Shown here: in pieces, positions 1-7,687 of the stretch
Layout: each line of letters starts with the position of its first letter
How positions within the stretch are numbered: the stretch's first letter is position 1
Source: an uncultured Erysipelotrichaceae bacterium
GTDB taxonomy: Bacteria > Bacillota_I > Bacilli_A > Erysipelotrichales > Erysipelotrichaceae
Direction of reading: 5' to 3'
Assembly (NCBI GenBank): GCA_946537255.1
Contig: CAMNFS010000009.1
Span: 1 to 49,243 of the forward strand
DNA: 49,243 nucleotides
Position numbers and translations under genes: made by a program
The notes under the pieces: model-generated
Told to the model about the DNA's origin: nothing
Seen by the model: only the letters and a program-made list of their open reading frames with translations
Databases searched by the model: none

Positions 1-54
1 AACCCACGCATGAGGGAGTCAAAGTCCCCTGCCTTACCGCTTGGCTACACCCCA
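1..54 (-). tRNA. tRNA-Gln (anticodon TTG), 3' end cut by window edge
   Basis: Read on the minus strand the stretch starts TGGGGTG, the usual acceptor strand of bacterial tRNA-Gln, continues through a D-arm with AGC..GGTAAGG, and shows a five-pair anticodon stem around the loop CTTTGAC. The central TTG reads the glutamine codon CAA. The variable region and the beginning of the T-arm are present. The rest of the T-arm and the 3' acceptor strand lie outside the window, so 54 of about 72 bases are seen. The stem contains one G-T pair at its outer end, which is normal. Confidence 0.9.
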
Positions 55-101
55 ATAAACCGCAATCCATATTCTAATACAAAGAAAGGGGATTGTGACA
101 C

Positions 102-902
102 TCAGAATAGTCCAAAATGCTTCATGGCCTGATAAATCCCGTCTTCCTCTATATCCGCGGTTACATAATCCGCTTCTCTGCGTACCAATTCCATCGCATT
201 TCCCATGGCAATTCCTGTTCCGCATTCCTTCAGCATGGCCAGGTCATTTTCCGAATCTCCGAATCCATAGGAATCCCGGATATCCTTGCCAAGATACTCC
301 ATCATCTCCCGAACCCCGGTTCCCTTGGTAATTCCTTTCCGGGTCACCTCACATCCGGCCTGCTCAGGAATCTCGCTCAATGTCACGCATTTTTCCACGC
401 CTTCGGGAAGTACGTCAAGAATCCGATCCGCGCGGGAAGATTCAGTGAAGAACAGATCCATCTTCAGAACCGGTTCTCCCCGGTATTCCTGAATCATCTG
501 AATTCCCCTTTTGTTCAGAGCTTCCTCATCATTCTTCAGATACCTCAGCATGCGGGCGTATCCGGGAGGGTTCATCCAGTTACTGTCCTTTGCCTGCATG
601 AAAAGTCCGGTTCCATATTCCCTGGCAAGGTAGATGATCCGTTCTGTATCCGCAAGATCCATCGGATGGCTGTATATTACCTCTCCATGAAACATTCCTA
701 GCCCTCCGGAACTCGACACCATCCCATCGAAAAGATCCGGGTCATAATACTCCTTCATGCCGGAGATATTTCTTCCGCTTGCCAGAAAGAGAAAATGGCC
801 ATTCCGTTTCGCTTCCCAGAGAGCTGTCTCAGCACTCTTTGGAACAGTGAAGGTACGATGGGAAAGAAGGGTATTGTCTATATCGAAAAACAGTGCGCTC
901 AT
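102..902 (-). CDS. Cof-type HAD-superfamily phosphatase
   Basis: A 266-residue HAD phosphatase of the Cof/sugar-phosphatase subfamily (cap type C2), expected to dephosphorylate phosphorylated sugars or cofactors in the cytoplasm. All four HAD motifs are visible: the N-terminal DIDNT with nucleophile Asp7 and Asp9, the FLASGR Ser motif, a Lys in the RKGITKG stretch that also marks the cap exit, and GFGDSENDLAML near the C-terminus for magnesium. The ATG at 902 was chosen because an AGAAAGG site precedes it and the DIDNT motif falls at the expected distance; a longer reading would need a TTG start inside the end of the gene before. It is a paralogue of the HAD protein in the sugar operon at 42.2-43.0 kb: both share a DGMV..GG..EVIY.HPM segment. 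Substrate unknown. Confidence 0.88.
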   Translation of the reverse strand: MSALFFDIDNTLLSHRTFTVPKSAETALWEAKRNGHFLFLASGRNISGMKEYYDPDLFDGMVSSSGGLGMFHGEVIYSHPMDLADTERIIYLAREYGTGLFMQAKDSNWMNPPGYARMLRYLKNDEEALNKRGIQMIQEYRGEPVLKMDLFFTESSRADRILDVLPEGVEKCVTLSEIPEQAGCEVTRKGITKGTGVREMMEYLGKDIRDSYGFGDSENDLAMLKECGTGIAMGNAMELVRREADYVTADIEEDGIYQAMKHFGLF

Positions 903-997
903 AAATACGGAAACCTTTCTGCCAGGAAAGGATAGAACGATTCTGCCGGTTCGGTCAACTGTCACGGGGAAGAAAGAAAAAGCGGAACCCCGCTTCT

Positions 998-1300
998 TCA
1001 AAGATCCTTGCAGTCCGTAATCTTGCGTTTGATGCCGTTGAGAATCACATATCCGGTTTCCGGATCATCATGCACAATGTATCGGGGACCATAGTCCTTC
1101 TGATCCATGGCAGACAGCTTTGGATGCTGGTGATTCTCTTTTCCCTCGCAGGTAATATCCTTTTCCGGGGGAATGACATGTCCATCCGCCGCAATCGTTG
1201 TCCGCTTCTTTTTCAGAGCGGTTGTTATCACTGAAGCAAACACGACAACGATTGCGATCCAGATCAGTGCGGACAGAAGTGAGAACAGAATTCCACCCAT
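998..1300 (-). CDS. Small single-pass membrane protein, partner of SPFH protein
   Basis: A 100-residue protein of no recognised family. Residues 3-28 form one strong hydrophobic segment, followed directly by KKKR, so the N-terminus is probably outside and the rest cytoplasmic. The remaining 70 residues are hydrophilic and hold HVIPPEKD and a YIVHDDPETGYVILNG stretch that looks like a short beta fold. Its ATG begins two bases after the SPFH stop codon, so the two are almost certainly translated together. In many bacteria SPFH genes are paired with an NfeD partner; this protein sits in that place but does not show an NfeD OB-fold that I can recognise. Function unknown. Confidence 0.75.
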   Translation of the reverse strand: MGGILFSLLSALIWIAIVVVFASVITTALKKKRTTIAADGHVIPPEKDITCEGKENHQHPKLSAMDQKDYGPRYIVHDDPETGYVILNGIKRKITDCKDL

Positions 1301-1302
1301 AG

Positions 1303-2223
1303 TTATTTAGAGGCTTCTTTTACGCCCTGCAAAAGACCGACAATCGACTGGATATCAGAAGGAATAATGATTTTGGTTGCCTGTCCCTGCGCGGCTTTTT
1401 CAAACGCTTCAAGACTTTTCAGTTTTACAACCGCTTCATCCGCACCGGCTTCCTTGATCATCCTGAGTCCGTCCGCAGTCGCCTTCTGAACCTGACGGAT
1501 CGCTTCCGCCTGACCTTCTGCTTCCCTGATCTTCTTTTCCTTCTCAGCTTCCGCAGCCAGAATGGTCGCCTGTTTGGCAGCTTCCGCATTCAGGACAGCG
1601 GATTCCTTGCGGCCTTCCGCTTCCAGAATCATGGACTGCTTCTGACCTTCAGCGGTCAGAATCGCGGCTCTCTTTTCACGTTCTGCCTTCATCTGTTTCT
1701 CCATGGACTCCCGGATCGCAGCAGGCGGCTGAATGTTCTTGAGTTCCACTCTGGTGACTTTGATGCCCCATGGATCCGTCGCGGCGTCAATCGTCGCAAG
1801 CATTCTGGAATTGATTGCCTCACGGCTGGTAAGGGTCGCATCCAGTTCCATGTCACCGATAATATTTCTCAGTGTGGTAGCGGTCAGATTCTCCATCGCC
1901 ATGATCGGGTTTTCCACACCGTAAGCATACAGCTTCGGGTCAAAGATCAGAAAATAGACAACGGAATCGATCATCATGGTGACATTGTCCTTTGTAATGA
2001 CCGGCTGAGGAGCGAAATCCGCCACCTGTTCCTTAAGAAGAACTCTTCGCGCAACCCGGTCAGCCAGCGGAATCATAAAATGAATACCCGGCTGCCATGT
2101 CGCACAGTAGCGTCCGAAACGTTCAATGACAAAAGCACTTCCCTGCGGCACAATTCTGAGGCAGGAAACCAGCACCAGCAGAACGATGATGATAATCAGA
2201 ATGACTTCGAATAAAGCAGGCAT
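1303..2223 (-). CDS. SPFH/Band 7 (stomatin, QmcA-like) membrane scaffold protein
   Basis: A 306-residue SPFH (stomatin/prohibitin/flotillin/HflK-C) protein of the QmcA/paraslipin type. Residues 5-25 are an N-terminal membrane anchor. The SPFH domain follows, with the characteristic VIERFGRY and PGIHFMIPL motifs. An alanine/glutamate-rich coiled coil of repeated AEA.K/E units covers roughly residues 170-270, and a conserved IIIPSD tail ends the protein. Such proteins oligomerise in the inner membrane and organise microdomains or guard membrane proteases. The ATG at 2223 has a perfect GGAGG eight bases upstream; a GTG nine bases earlier lies inside that site and was rejected. It is first gene of a two-gene unit with the small membrane protein downstream. 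Confidence 0.9.
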   Translation of the reverse strand: MPALFEVILIIIIVLLVLVSCLRIVPQGSAFVIERFGRYCATWQPGIHFMIPLADRVARRVLLKEQVADFAPQPVITKDNVTMMIDSVVYFLIFDPKLYAYGVENPIMAMENLTATTLRNIIGDMELDATLTSREAINSRMLATIDAATDPWGIKVTRVELKNIQPPAAIRESMEKQMKAEREKRAAILTAEGQKQSMILEAEGRKESAVLNAEAAKQATILAAEAEKEKKIREAEGQAEAIRQVQKATADGLRMIKEAGADEAVVKLKSLEAFEKAAQGQATKIIIPSDIQSIVGLLQGVKEASK

Positions 2224-2328
2224 ACTCTGCACCTCCTTCAGTTACAGTATCAGTATAGCATTTTTTCACCATGCTCATCTGCCGCTCAGGGAAACGGGCA
2301 CCTTTTCATAAGGAGAGTGAAACTGCGG

Positions 2329-2334
2329 TATAAT
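2329..2334 (+). promoter_or_regulatory. Candidate -10 box (TATAAT) for the aldo/keto reductase-like gene
   Basis: TATAAT lies 21 bases before the ATG of the reductase-like gene, in the divergent gap to the SPFH gene. No good -35 is visible at 17 bases (TCATAA), so the match rests on the -10 alone. Confidence 0.4.
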
Positions 2335-2355
2335 GTATCTGAAAGAAGGAATTAC

Positions 2356-3153
2356 ATGGCTTTTACAGGTAACGAAATCGCCCTTCATAACGGGATTCTG
2401 ATCCCATTATGCGGTCTTGACACAATTGAACTGAATAAAAATACCGCCTATGCCGGGATTCGATCCGCTCTGGATAACGGAATCCGTCATATCGAAACCG
2501 CCGCGGATTACGGAATTGAAGCGGAAACAGCCAAAGCGCTGGAGGACTGCAATATTCCGAGGTCCTCGCTTTTCATCACCCTGGAAATCAACGGTCTGAA
2601 AAACACAGACGCCACCATCCGCTCAGCGGAAGCCAGCATCAGAAGACTCGGACTGGACTACATTGATCTTCTTCTGATGGCATGGAATGGAAAAGAACAG
2701 GATCACCCTGACAACCGGGATGTATATACTGCCTGGAAAGCGCTGGAGTCTCTGTACAAATGCGGAAATGCGCATGCCATCGGTATCGTTGATTTCGCTC
2801 CCTGGCAGGTGGAATACCTTCTTCAGGAAGTGGAGATTGCGCCAATGGTAAGTCTCACCGGCATCTATCCCGGACATCCGGATATCGAGATTCTTGAATC
2901 CAACAAAGAACATCGCATTCTTACCATGGCCTACCTGCCCCATACGATTCAGAAGGTCATCTCATCAAAGGAAATCTCCATACTCGCTGAAAAGCATTCC
3001 TGTAAGAATGAGGACATTATCCTGCAGTATCTGTGTCAGAAGGAATGCGCAATTACCACTGTCAATGGAAAACTCTACCATCAGCCCTGTACGCTTTCAG
3101 AAGACGAAATCCGCTTTCTGGATCTGATGAAGGATTACGGCGCGGAATCATAG
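2356..3153 (+). CDS. Aldo/keto reductase-fold protein with degenerate active site
   Basis: A 265-residue protein with the whole aldo/keto reductase barrel pattern (GL..IELN..TAYAGIRSALDNGIRHIETA.DYG, RLGLDYIDLLLM, ALE.LYK.G.AHAIGI). The catalytic tetrad is lost except for tyrosine. The position of the Asp holds Glu47, Tyr52 is kept, the Lys (normally in an IT.K.W segment) is Glu77, and the His (normally L.HW) is Ala109. The cofactor-binding IPKS-like loop is replaced by TTVNG, and SNF by VDF. It therefore probably does not reduce carbonyls; a binding or regulatory role is inferred. The ATG at 2356 follows an AGAAGGA site; an upstream GTG start would be too close to its own Shine-Dalgarno. The gene is divergent from the SPFH unit and has its own -10 box. 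Confidence 0.8.
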   Translation: MAFTGNEIALHNGILIPLCGLDTIELNKNTAYAGIRSALDNGIRHIETAADYGIEAETAKALEDCNIPRSSLFITLEINGLKNTDATIRSAEASIRRLGLDYIDLLLMAWNGKEQDHPDNRDVYTAWKALESLYKCGNAHAIGIVDFAPWQVEYLLQEVEIAPMVSLTGIYPGHPDIEILESNKEHRILTMAYLPHTIQKVISSKEISILAEKHSCKNEDIILQYLCQKECAITTVNGKLYHQPCTLSEDEIRFLDLMKDYGAES

Positions 3154-3245
3154 TCTGAAAATCCCCCGTTTCCAATCTGTTCCGGTTCTTTCATACCATC
3201 TGCCGGAACCAGTATTTCGATAATCTGCAAAGGAGAAAACAGATC

Positions 3246-4505
3246 ATGTCAGAAGAAAAAGTTATCACATTTGAAAAGAGCGGTGTCGTTCTAACGCTGC
3301 CGGAATCTCTCGAAAAGATCAGGGGAGCACTGGATCCGATGCTCGACTTCTGTGAACTGGATACCGGGAATGGAACCGCGATGGGCGTTCTGATGTATTT
3401 CCCCAGAACAGAAGAGGAATTAAATCAACTGAGTGCCATGGTTCCCCAGGGCCAGGAACCGGATGAGGAAGCCATGAAAAAAGCCATGGAGCTGCTCGGC
3501 TCCGGTACCGGGGTGTTTACGGTGATTGGTTTCAATCAGAAGAATACACTGGAATCAGCGCTGAAAATGGTCAATCCGACCGGCAAATCCACTCTGTCTG
3601 AACCGGTACGCATTGGTTCACTGGCGGGTTTTGAGTATGTAGTGGTCACTTCCGATTCCGAAGAAAGCCGAAAAAGAATAGAGGCATTTCCGCCCGATAT
3701 GAAGGAAGAATTCTTCCGGATCCGGGAAGAGCTTCTGAAGAACCCGCAGTGTTTCACTCTGAAGCCGCAGAAGATTGAAGGAAGCGTCACCCTTCCGGAT
3801 ACCGTTGTCTCCTTTGAACTTGAGGATCTTGACGGTAATAAAATCCAATCAGAAACGCTTCTTCAGCAGGCGGACATCACGATCATGGACGTCTGGAGAA
3901 CCTGGTGTCATTTCTGTATTGAAGAATTTCCCGATCTCGATGAGATCCAGAAGAACTGCAGAGACCGCGGGGTCCAGGTAGTCACGGTCTGTGACGACGC
4001 GGAGGATGAAGAGCTGAAGGCCAAGGCAAGGGAACTGACTGAATCCTATTCCTTCCTGACCTTCGGACACTCAGAATCCTTCAATCAGGCCCTGATTTAT
4101 GAAGGCACCCCGACCACTTACTTTCTGAACCGGGAAGGAAAGGTACTGGGCTTTCCCGTAATCGGGAAAAAACCGGAGGAACTGAAGCAGAAACTGAATG
4201 CGCTTCTTGACGGAAACGGTCTGTCCGCTGATCAGGAAAAGCCGCTCAGCCAGCAGGTATACACCGTACTGGTACAGGATCAGAATGAAACGCCCGTGCC
4301 AGGTGTCAAAATCGGATTCTGCAGCGATGCGCAGTGCAATGCCGTTGACACTGACGCATGCGGCAAGGCAGTATTCAAAGGTGAACCGTATGCCTGGCAT
4401 ATTCAGGTCCTGAAGCTTCCAGCAGGATATGAAGATCCTTCCAAAGAAGATCTCTATGCCGAAGAAACCGGCGGCACGATGATTCTTACCCTTCAGAAAA
4501 ACTGA
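3246..4505 (+). CDS. Cytosolic TlpA-like thioredoxin-fold protein with extra N- and C-terminal domains
   Basis: A 419-residue protein in three parts. Residues 1-180 form an unrecognised mixed alpha/beta domain. Residues about 181-320 form a redoxin/TlpA thioredoxin fold with the active-site motif WCHFC (Cys221 and Cys224), the cis-Pro segment EGTPTTYFLN and a helix ending. Residues about 335-419 resemble a small beta-sandwich (VPGVKIGFCSD.QCN...TDACGKAVFKG) like the carboxypeptidase-regulatory-type domains. There is no signal peptide or membrane segment, unusual for a TlpA homologue, so it probably works in the cytoplasm as a thiol-disulfide oxidoreductase (inference). An AAGGAG site precedes the ATG and a clear terminator follows the stop. 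It stands alone. Confidence 0.8.
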   Translation: MSEEKVITFEKSGVVLTLPESLEKIRGALDPMLDFCELDTGNGTAMGVLMYFPRTEEELNQLSAMVPQGQEPDEEAMKKAMELLGSGTGVFTVIGFNQKNTLESALKMVNPTGKSTLSEPVRIGSLAGFEYVVVTSDSEESRKRIEAFPPDMKEEFFRIREELLKNPQCFTLKPQKIEGSVTLPDTVVSFELEDLDGNKIQSETLLQQADITIMDVWRTWCHFCIEEFPDLDEIQKNCRDRGVQVVTVCDDAEDEELKAKARELTESYSFLTFGHSESFNQALIYEGTPTTYFLNREGKVLGFPVIGKKPEELKQKLNALLDGNGLSADQEKPLSQQVYTVLVQDQNETPVPGVKIGFCSDAQCNAVDTDACGKAVFKGEPYAWHIQVLKLPAGYEDPSKEDLYAEETGGTMILTLQKN

Positions 4506-4512
4506 AGATCAA

Positions 4513-4547
4513 CCACTTTCTGATCGTTTCGGAAAGTGGTTTTTTTA
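4513..4547 (+). terminator. Rho-independent terminator of the TlpA-like gene
   Basis: CCACTTTC pairs perfectly with GAAAGTGG across an 11-base loop and is followed by seven T, eight bases after the stop codon. Confidence 0.9.
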
Positions 4548-4588
4548 TTGCTGAGGATCCCATTTCATGAGCCGGTGAGTAAAATGGC

Positions 4589-4810
4589 ATGGAAAGCAAA
4601 ACAGAAAGGTTCAGTGTTAGAATGAATCCATCCACCGCCTGTATGAGGAACATGCAGTCTGCAGGATCCATGACCTTTTCTTACAGCGATCCCCTTCCTT
4701 CAAAGAGCAGGCAACGGGTTTCACTGTATGAATGGGCAGAGAATCCTATGATCTGCAGGGAAACATGGGCGAATCGTCCCTTTTGGAAAGACCTGAATGA
4801 AATGCTATGA
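4589..4810 (+). CDS. Possible 73-residue ORF leading into the SseB-like gene
   Basis: An open frame of 73 codons fills the gap between the terminator and the next gene and ends by an ATGA overlap with that gene's start. The protein matches nothing I know; it is polar with several Met, Ser and Trp and no membrane segment. No convincing ribosome binding site precedes its ATG. The overlap, together with the weak ribosome binding site of the following gene, would fit a short leader cistron that couples translation, but chance openness cannot be excluded. Apart from this ORF I see nothing in the 4548-4806 stretch. Confidence 0.3.
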   Translation: MESKTERFSVRMNPSTACMRNMQSAGSMTFSYSDPLPSKSRQRVSLYEWAENPMICRETWANRPFWKDLNEML

Positions 4811-5991
4811 AAAAGAAACCGGATCTTTTGAAAATACTTGGATATCTTCTTCCATCAACAGGCATCATCCTTTTGATTGCCTGGCCTGAAATACGTCCCG
4901 GCATGATCGGCGTCATCTGCTATTTTTCCATTGTTCTGGGACCTTTTCTGATTCTTTATGCCGACTCCCGCACGAGCGTCAGGCGGAAAACCGCATTTGA
5001 GCTGTCTGTACGCCGGCGCGCGCTGCTGTTCAGTCTGATGACCGTCCTTTATATCATCATTGCCGGGCTGATCATGATCCGGGCGGATCAGGCAGGAGCG
5101 GATATCCGCTCCCTGACCATTCAGATCGGAATCGGGTTTTTCGCCGTTGTCGCAGCCTATCTGCTTCTGATCCATCAGATGATTCAGGAACGCCGCAGCA
5201 GCCGGATTCAGGACAGCGCAATCGGGGAAATGCCGGTATTCGCGAATGAACGACTGTTTACCATGGTCATTGAACACTCAGAAACGAACTCAGCTCTACG
5301 CCTGAAAGGAGTCCTGCACGGATCCGTACAGGCAAATGATGAAGCCTGGGTGATTGAACAGGGAAAAATCCGCAAAACCACGATTCAGGCTGTGGAGGCA
5401 GATGGAGAAAAGACCGTGCTTTCCATCAGCGGAAATGAGAATCCCCGCGGGAAATATGCCATTATCACCAGTATCATTCCCTATCGGTATATCGACTCTG
5501 AAACCCCTGTTGCCAATCCGGAGCTCTTTGCTTTGATCCAGGGCGCAAATGATCATCCCATGACACGTGACTATCTGGGGCATCTGGTCTATATAGCGGC
5601 GCATTGTCGGTATCTGGTGAGAGTCAGAGAACTACCGACGAAAGAAACCTGGTTCAGCCGCTTCTCTTCCTGGCTGTTCAGTTCTCAGGGCTACTATGTT
5701 CCAGAGACTGTCTCCCGAAAGGACGGGGACAATCCTGCCTGTGCCTGCTACAGTGACTGGAATGCCTTTCAGAAGGTTCTTCAGACAGTCAGTGAACCGG
5801 AGCGCCGCATCAGCCGGGCAATGATTTTCACCTTCCAGCAGATTGCCGAAACCGCATTGAAAACCAACGGGGAGATCATCATCAACCCATTCGGACCGGT
5901 CTCCTTCTGCATCAGCACTGAGCTTCTGAAGGAAGTGACAGAAAGTGAAGCATATAAAAAAGAGTTTTCCGGAAGTACGGAAAACAGGTGA
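4807..5991 (+). CDS. Four-helix membrane protein with C-terminal SseB-like domain
   Basis: A 394-residue protein. Residues 8-125 contain four predicted transmembrane helices (GYLLPSTGIILLIAW, GVICYFSIVLGPFLILYA, FSLMTVLYIIIAGLIMI, IGIGFFAVVAAYLLLI). Residues about 150-225 look like a small beta-barrel (LRLKGVLHGSVQANDEAWVI...), similar in outline to translation-factor domain 2. Residues about 235-390 match the SseB N-terminal family pattern, ending in the diagnostic INPFG...F.IS.ELL. SseB-like domains are common in Bacillota next to stress or surface proteins, but their role is not settled. The gene overlaps the preceding small ORF by ATGA and converges on the FadR-type regulator. Topology puts the two C-terminal domains in the cytoplasm (inference). 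Confidence 0.75.
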   Translation: MKKKPDLLKILGYLLPSTGIILLIAWPEIRPGMIGVICYFSIVLGPFLILYADSRTSVRRKTAFELSVRRRALLFSLMTVLYIIIAGLIMIRADQAGADIRSLTIQIGIGFFAVVAAYLLLIHQMIQERRSSRIQDSAIGEMPVFANERLFTMVIEHSETNSALRLKGVLHGSVQANDEAWVIEQGKIRKTTIQAVEADGEKTVLSISGNENPRGKYAIITSIIPYRYIDSETPVANPELFALIQGANDHPMTRDYLGHLVYIAAHCRYLVRVRELPTKETWFSRFSSWLFSSQGYYVPETVSRKDGDNPACACYSDWNAFQKVLQTVSEPERRISRAMIFTFQQIAETALKTNGEIIINPFGPVSFCISTELLKEVTESEAYKKEFSGSTENR

Positions 5992-6001
5992 TTCGTGTAT
6001 T

Positions 6002-6691
6002 TCAGCTTTCCTGATTCTTCAGCAGAAGCTTGTACTGATGATCCAGAAACAGAAGATGATATGACATTGCTGTCTTGGCCTCCGATGCCTTCTGGCGTTT
6101 GATTCCATCCAGAACATTGTAATAATTCCTTACGCCATACAGAAAATCTTTCGGTGAAAGCGTCGCGGCGAAATACCGGATTCCCCGGATCATCAGCGGA
6201 GTCAGCCGCTCCATGACGATATTATGGCTGGCGGCGGCGACCAGACGATAGAACTCACATTCCTCGTCCAGGCATTCCACACCCATATCTACTTTCTGAG
6301 CCATGATCCGAAGCACATTCTCCATCTTCCTGAGATCTTCCTCATCCCGGTTTTCAGCGGCCATGGCCGCGGTTTCCGGCTCCATCATCTCCAGGATCTC
6401 AAGAATATCCTTTGTCAGTTTGTCATGATCCGGAAACAGTTCAAAACCAAACGGATCATCCGGTACACCGTACTTTTCCGAAATATAGGTGCCGCTGCCC
6501 TGACGTATGGAAACGATATTGTGGGACTGAAGAATGCGAACCGCTTCCCGCAGCGTATTTCTTCCTACGCCCAGCATGTCTGTCAGTTCCTTTTCCGTAG
6601 GAAGCTTCTGACCCGGCACATAGCTGTTTCGCTGGATCATCTGCTTGATTTCTTCTGCGGTTGTCTCCGCGAGTGTTCTTTTCCTGACCAT
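6002..6691 (-). CDS. GntR/FadR-family transcriptional regulator
   Basis: A 229-residue regulator. The N-terminal winged helix-turn-helix (residues about 5-72) carries the family pattern: PGQKLPTEKEL..MLGVGRNTLREAVRIL followed by a wing IRQGSGTYI. The C-terminal all-helical FCD ligand domain (about 85-225) has the Asp and two His positions that bind metal in this class (in EFYRLVAAASHN and YHLLFLD). FadR-type regulators respond to small carboxylic acids or sugar acids. No metabolic partner gene is next to it: the neighbours are the convergent SseB-like gene and a TPR-like gene, so its regulon is unknown. A GATGA-TT-TCATC dyad upstream of the start may be an autoregulatory site. Confidence 0.88.
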   Translation of the reverse strand: MVRKRTLAETTAEEIKQMIQRNSYVPGQKLPTEKELTDMLGVGRNTLREAVRILQSHNIVSIRQGSGTYISEKYGVPDDPFGFELFPDHDKLTKDILEILEMMEPETAAMAAENRDEEDLRKMENVLRIMAQKVDMGVECLDEECEFYRLVAAASHNIVMERLTPLMIRGIRYFAATLSPKDFLYGVRNYYNVLDGIKRQKASEAKTAMSYHLLFLDHQYKLLLKNQES

Positions 6692-6746
6692 ACCGTTCTG
6701 CCCTGACTATCTGTTTTCATTGTACATAAAACCTCGCCACTCATGG

Positions 6747-6758
6747 GATGATTTCATC
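6747..6758 (-). promoter_or_regulatory. Candidate operator (GATGATTTCATC) upstream of the FadR-type regulator
   Basis: A dyad with five-base arms GATGA/TCATC around TT lies 56 bases upstream of the regulator's ATG. A TACAAT box on the minus strand (6720-6725) lies between the dyad and the gene. Short GntR-family operators of this size are common, hence the suggestion; it is unverified. Confidence 0.3.
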
Positions 6759-6902
6759 ACAAAAACCATTTTCCTGATCGGATTTTATGAATTTCTCTGA
6801 AAATCAGCCCACCTATTTTCATGAAAAGATGCACGGTAACGATTCCAAATGACTGCCTGCCGTAAAAAATCTGCGTCATCTGTCACATTCTGGAACACAG
6901 AA

Positions 6903-6928
6903 AGAAAAAGCGGACTTTCTGATCCGCT
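6903..6928 (-). terminator. Rho-independent terminator of the TPR-like gene
   Basis: On the minus strand AGCGGA, an eight-base loop and TCCGCT are followed by TTTTTC; the hairpin touches the stop codon of the gene. Confidence 0.8.
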
Positions 6929-7589
6929 ATCCCAGTTTGATTCTTGCCTCGGCCTCAGCAACCTTGTCCATGCGCCCGGCTTCTCTGTAGATCTGTATGA
7001 TCAGTTCAAACAGCACGATCACGTCTTCGCCCGGAGCGTTGAAAGTCTCCACTTCCATCATCCGGTCCGCGAGAGCTTCCGCCTCATCCAGTTTCTTTCT
7101 TGCCGCAAGACAGATCAGGCGTACCACATCCGGGTAAACCTCATCTCTGTTTTCCGCTTTCCACTCATCCAGAAACGCGTCACATTCTTCATATCGTCCA
7201 AGAGCGTTCAGACTTTCCGCAATGCCCTGCTTCGCGCCAAGATACTGAAAACGCTCCTTTGAAGTATCAAAGGTATCCAGAATCCGACGGTTGAACTCCA
7301 GGCGTTCTTCATGTTTTCTGGCATAGACAAGGCCGCTGTCAATATCAGAAAGAACATCATTCAGATCATATTCCTTCTCATAGCTGCGGTCTACCTTATC
7401 CTCCGTAGGCTTATGATCGAGTTTCAATCCTTCAATGACGGAATCCAGCACGGGCCAGATATCCTCCGCAACCTTCACCCAGATCAGGGAAGCTTCCTCA
7501 TCTCTGTCATCTGCCTGCAGTTCGTATGCCTTGGCGATCAGTCCGCCTACTTCTGTCTGCTGTAATGTACTTCGTTCGTGATCATCCAT
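6927..7589 (-). CDS. Uncharacterised helical repeat (TPR-like) protein
   Basis: A 220-residue acidic, all-helical protein with alternating small and large hydrophobic residues in paired helices, for example AKAYELQADDRDEEASLIW, GIAESLNALGRYEECDAFLD and RLICLAARKKLDEAEALAD, as in tetratricopeptide-like solenoids. No membrane segment or signal peptide. It probably mediates protein contacts in the cytoplasm (inference). The ATG at 7589 is the first ATG in frame; the nearest strong AGGAG lies 17 bases upstream, longer than usual, and a more distant TTG has no site at all, so the start is uncertain. The gene is flanked by terminators on both sides and so is a single transcription unit. Confidence 0.6.
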   Translation of the reverse strand: MDDHERSTLQQTEVGGLIAKAYELQADDRDEEASLIWVKVAEDIWPVLDSVIEGLKLDHKPTEDKVDRSYEKEYDLNDVLSDIDSGLVYARKHEERLEFNRRILDTFDTSKERFQYLGAKQGIAESLNALGRYEECDAFLDEWKAENRDEVYPDVVRLICLAARKKLDEAEALADRMMEVETFNAPGEDVIVLFELIIQIYREAGRMDKVAEAEARIKLG

Positions 7590-7651
7590 AAACTGTATTT
7601 CATTTGCTCCTGTGATATCTATTGTATGGTTAAACAGGAAGACTTTCAATT

Positions 7652-7674
7652 AAAAAGCAGATTGACTGCTTTTT
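7652..7674 (-). terminator. Rho-independent terminator of the PucR-type gene
   Basis: AAAAAGCAG pairs with CTGCTTTTT around a five-base loop. The T run on the minus strand follows the stop of the PucR-type gene by 14 bases. Confidence 0.85.
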
Positions 7675-7687
7675 TATGACTCTCATG

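Noticed and set aside
903-1001. N-terminal extension of the first HAD protein from a TTG
   Set aside because: The added residues show no homology, and a ribosome site plus ATG sit exactly at the HAD fold start.
3179-3209. Terminator after the reductase-like gene
   Set aside because: GTTCCGG/CCGGAAC forms a hairpin, but no T run follows, so termination is unlikely; the loop is 17 bases.
4486-4671. 61-codon minus-strand frame
   Set aside because: Runs across the terminator of the TlpA-like gene and has no ribosome site.
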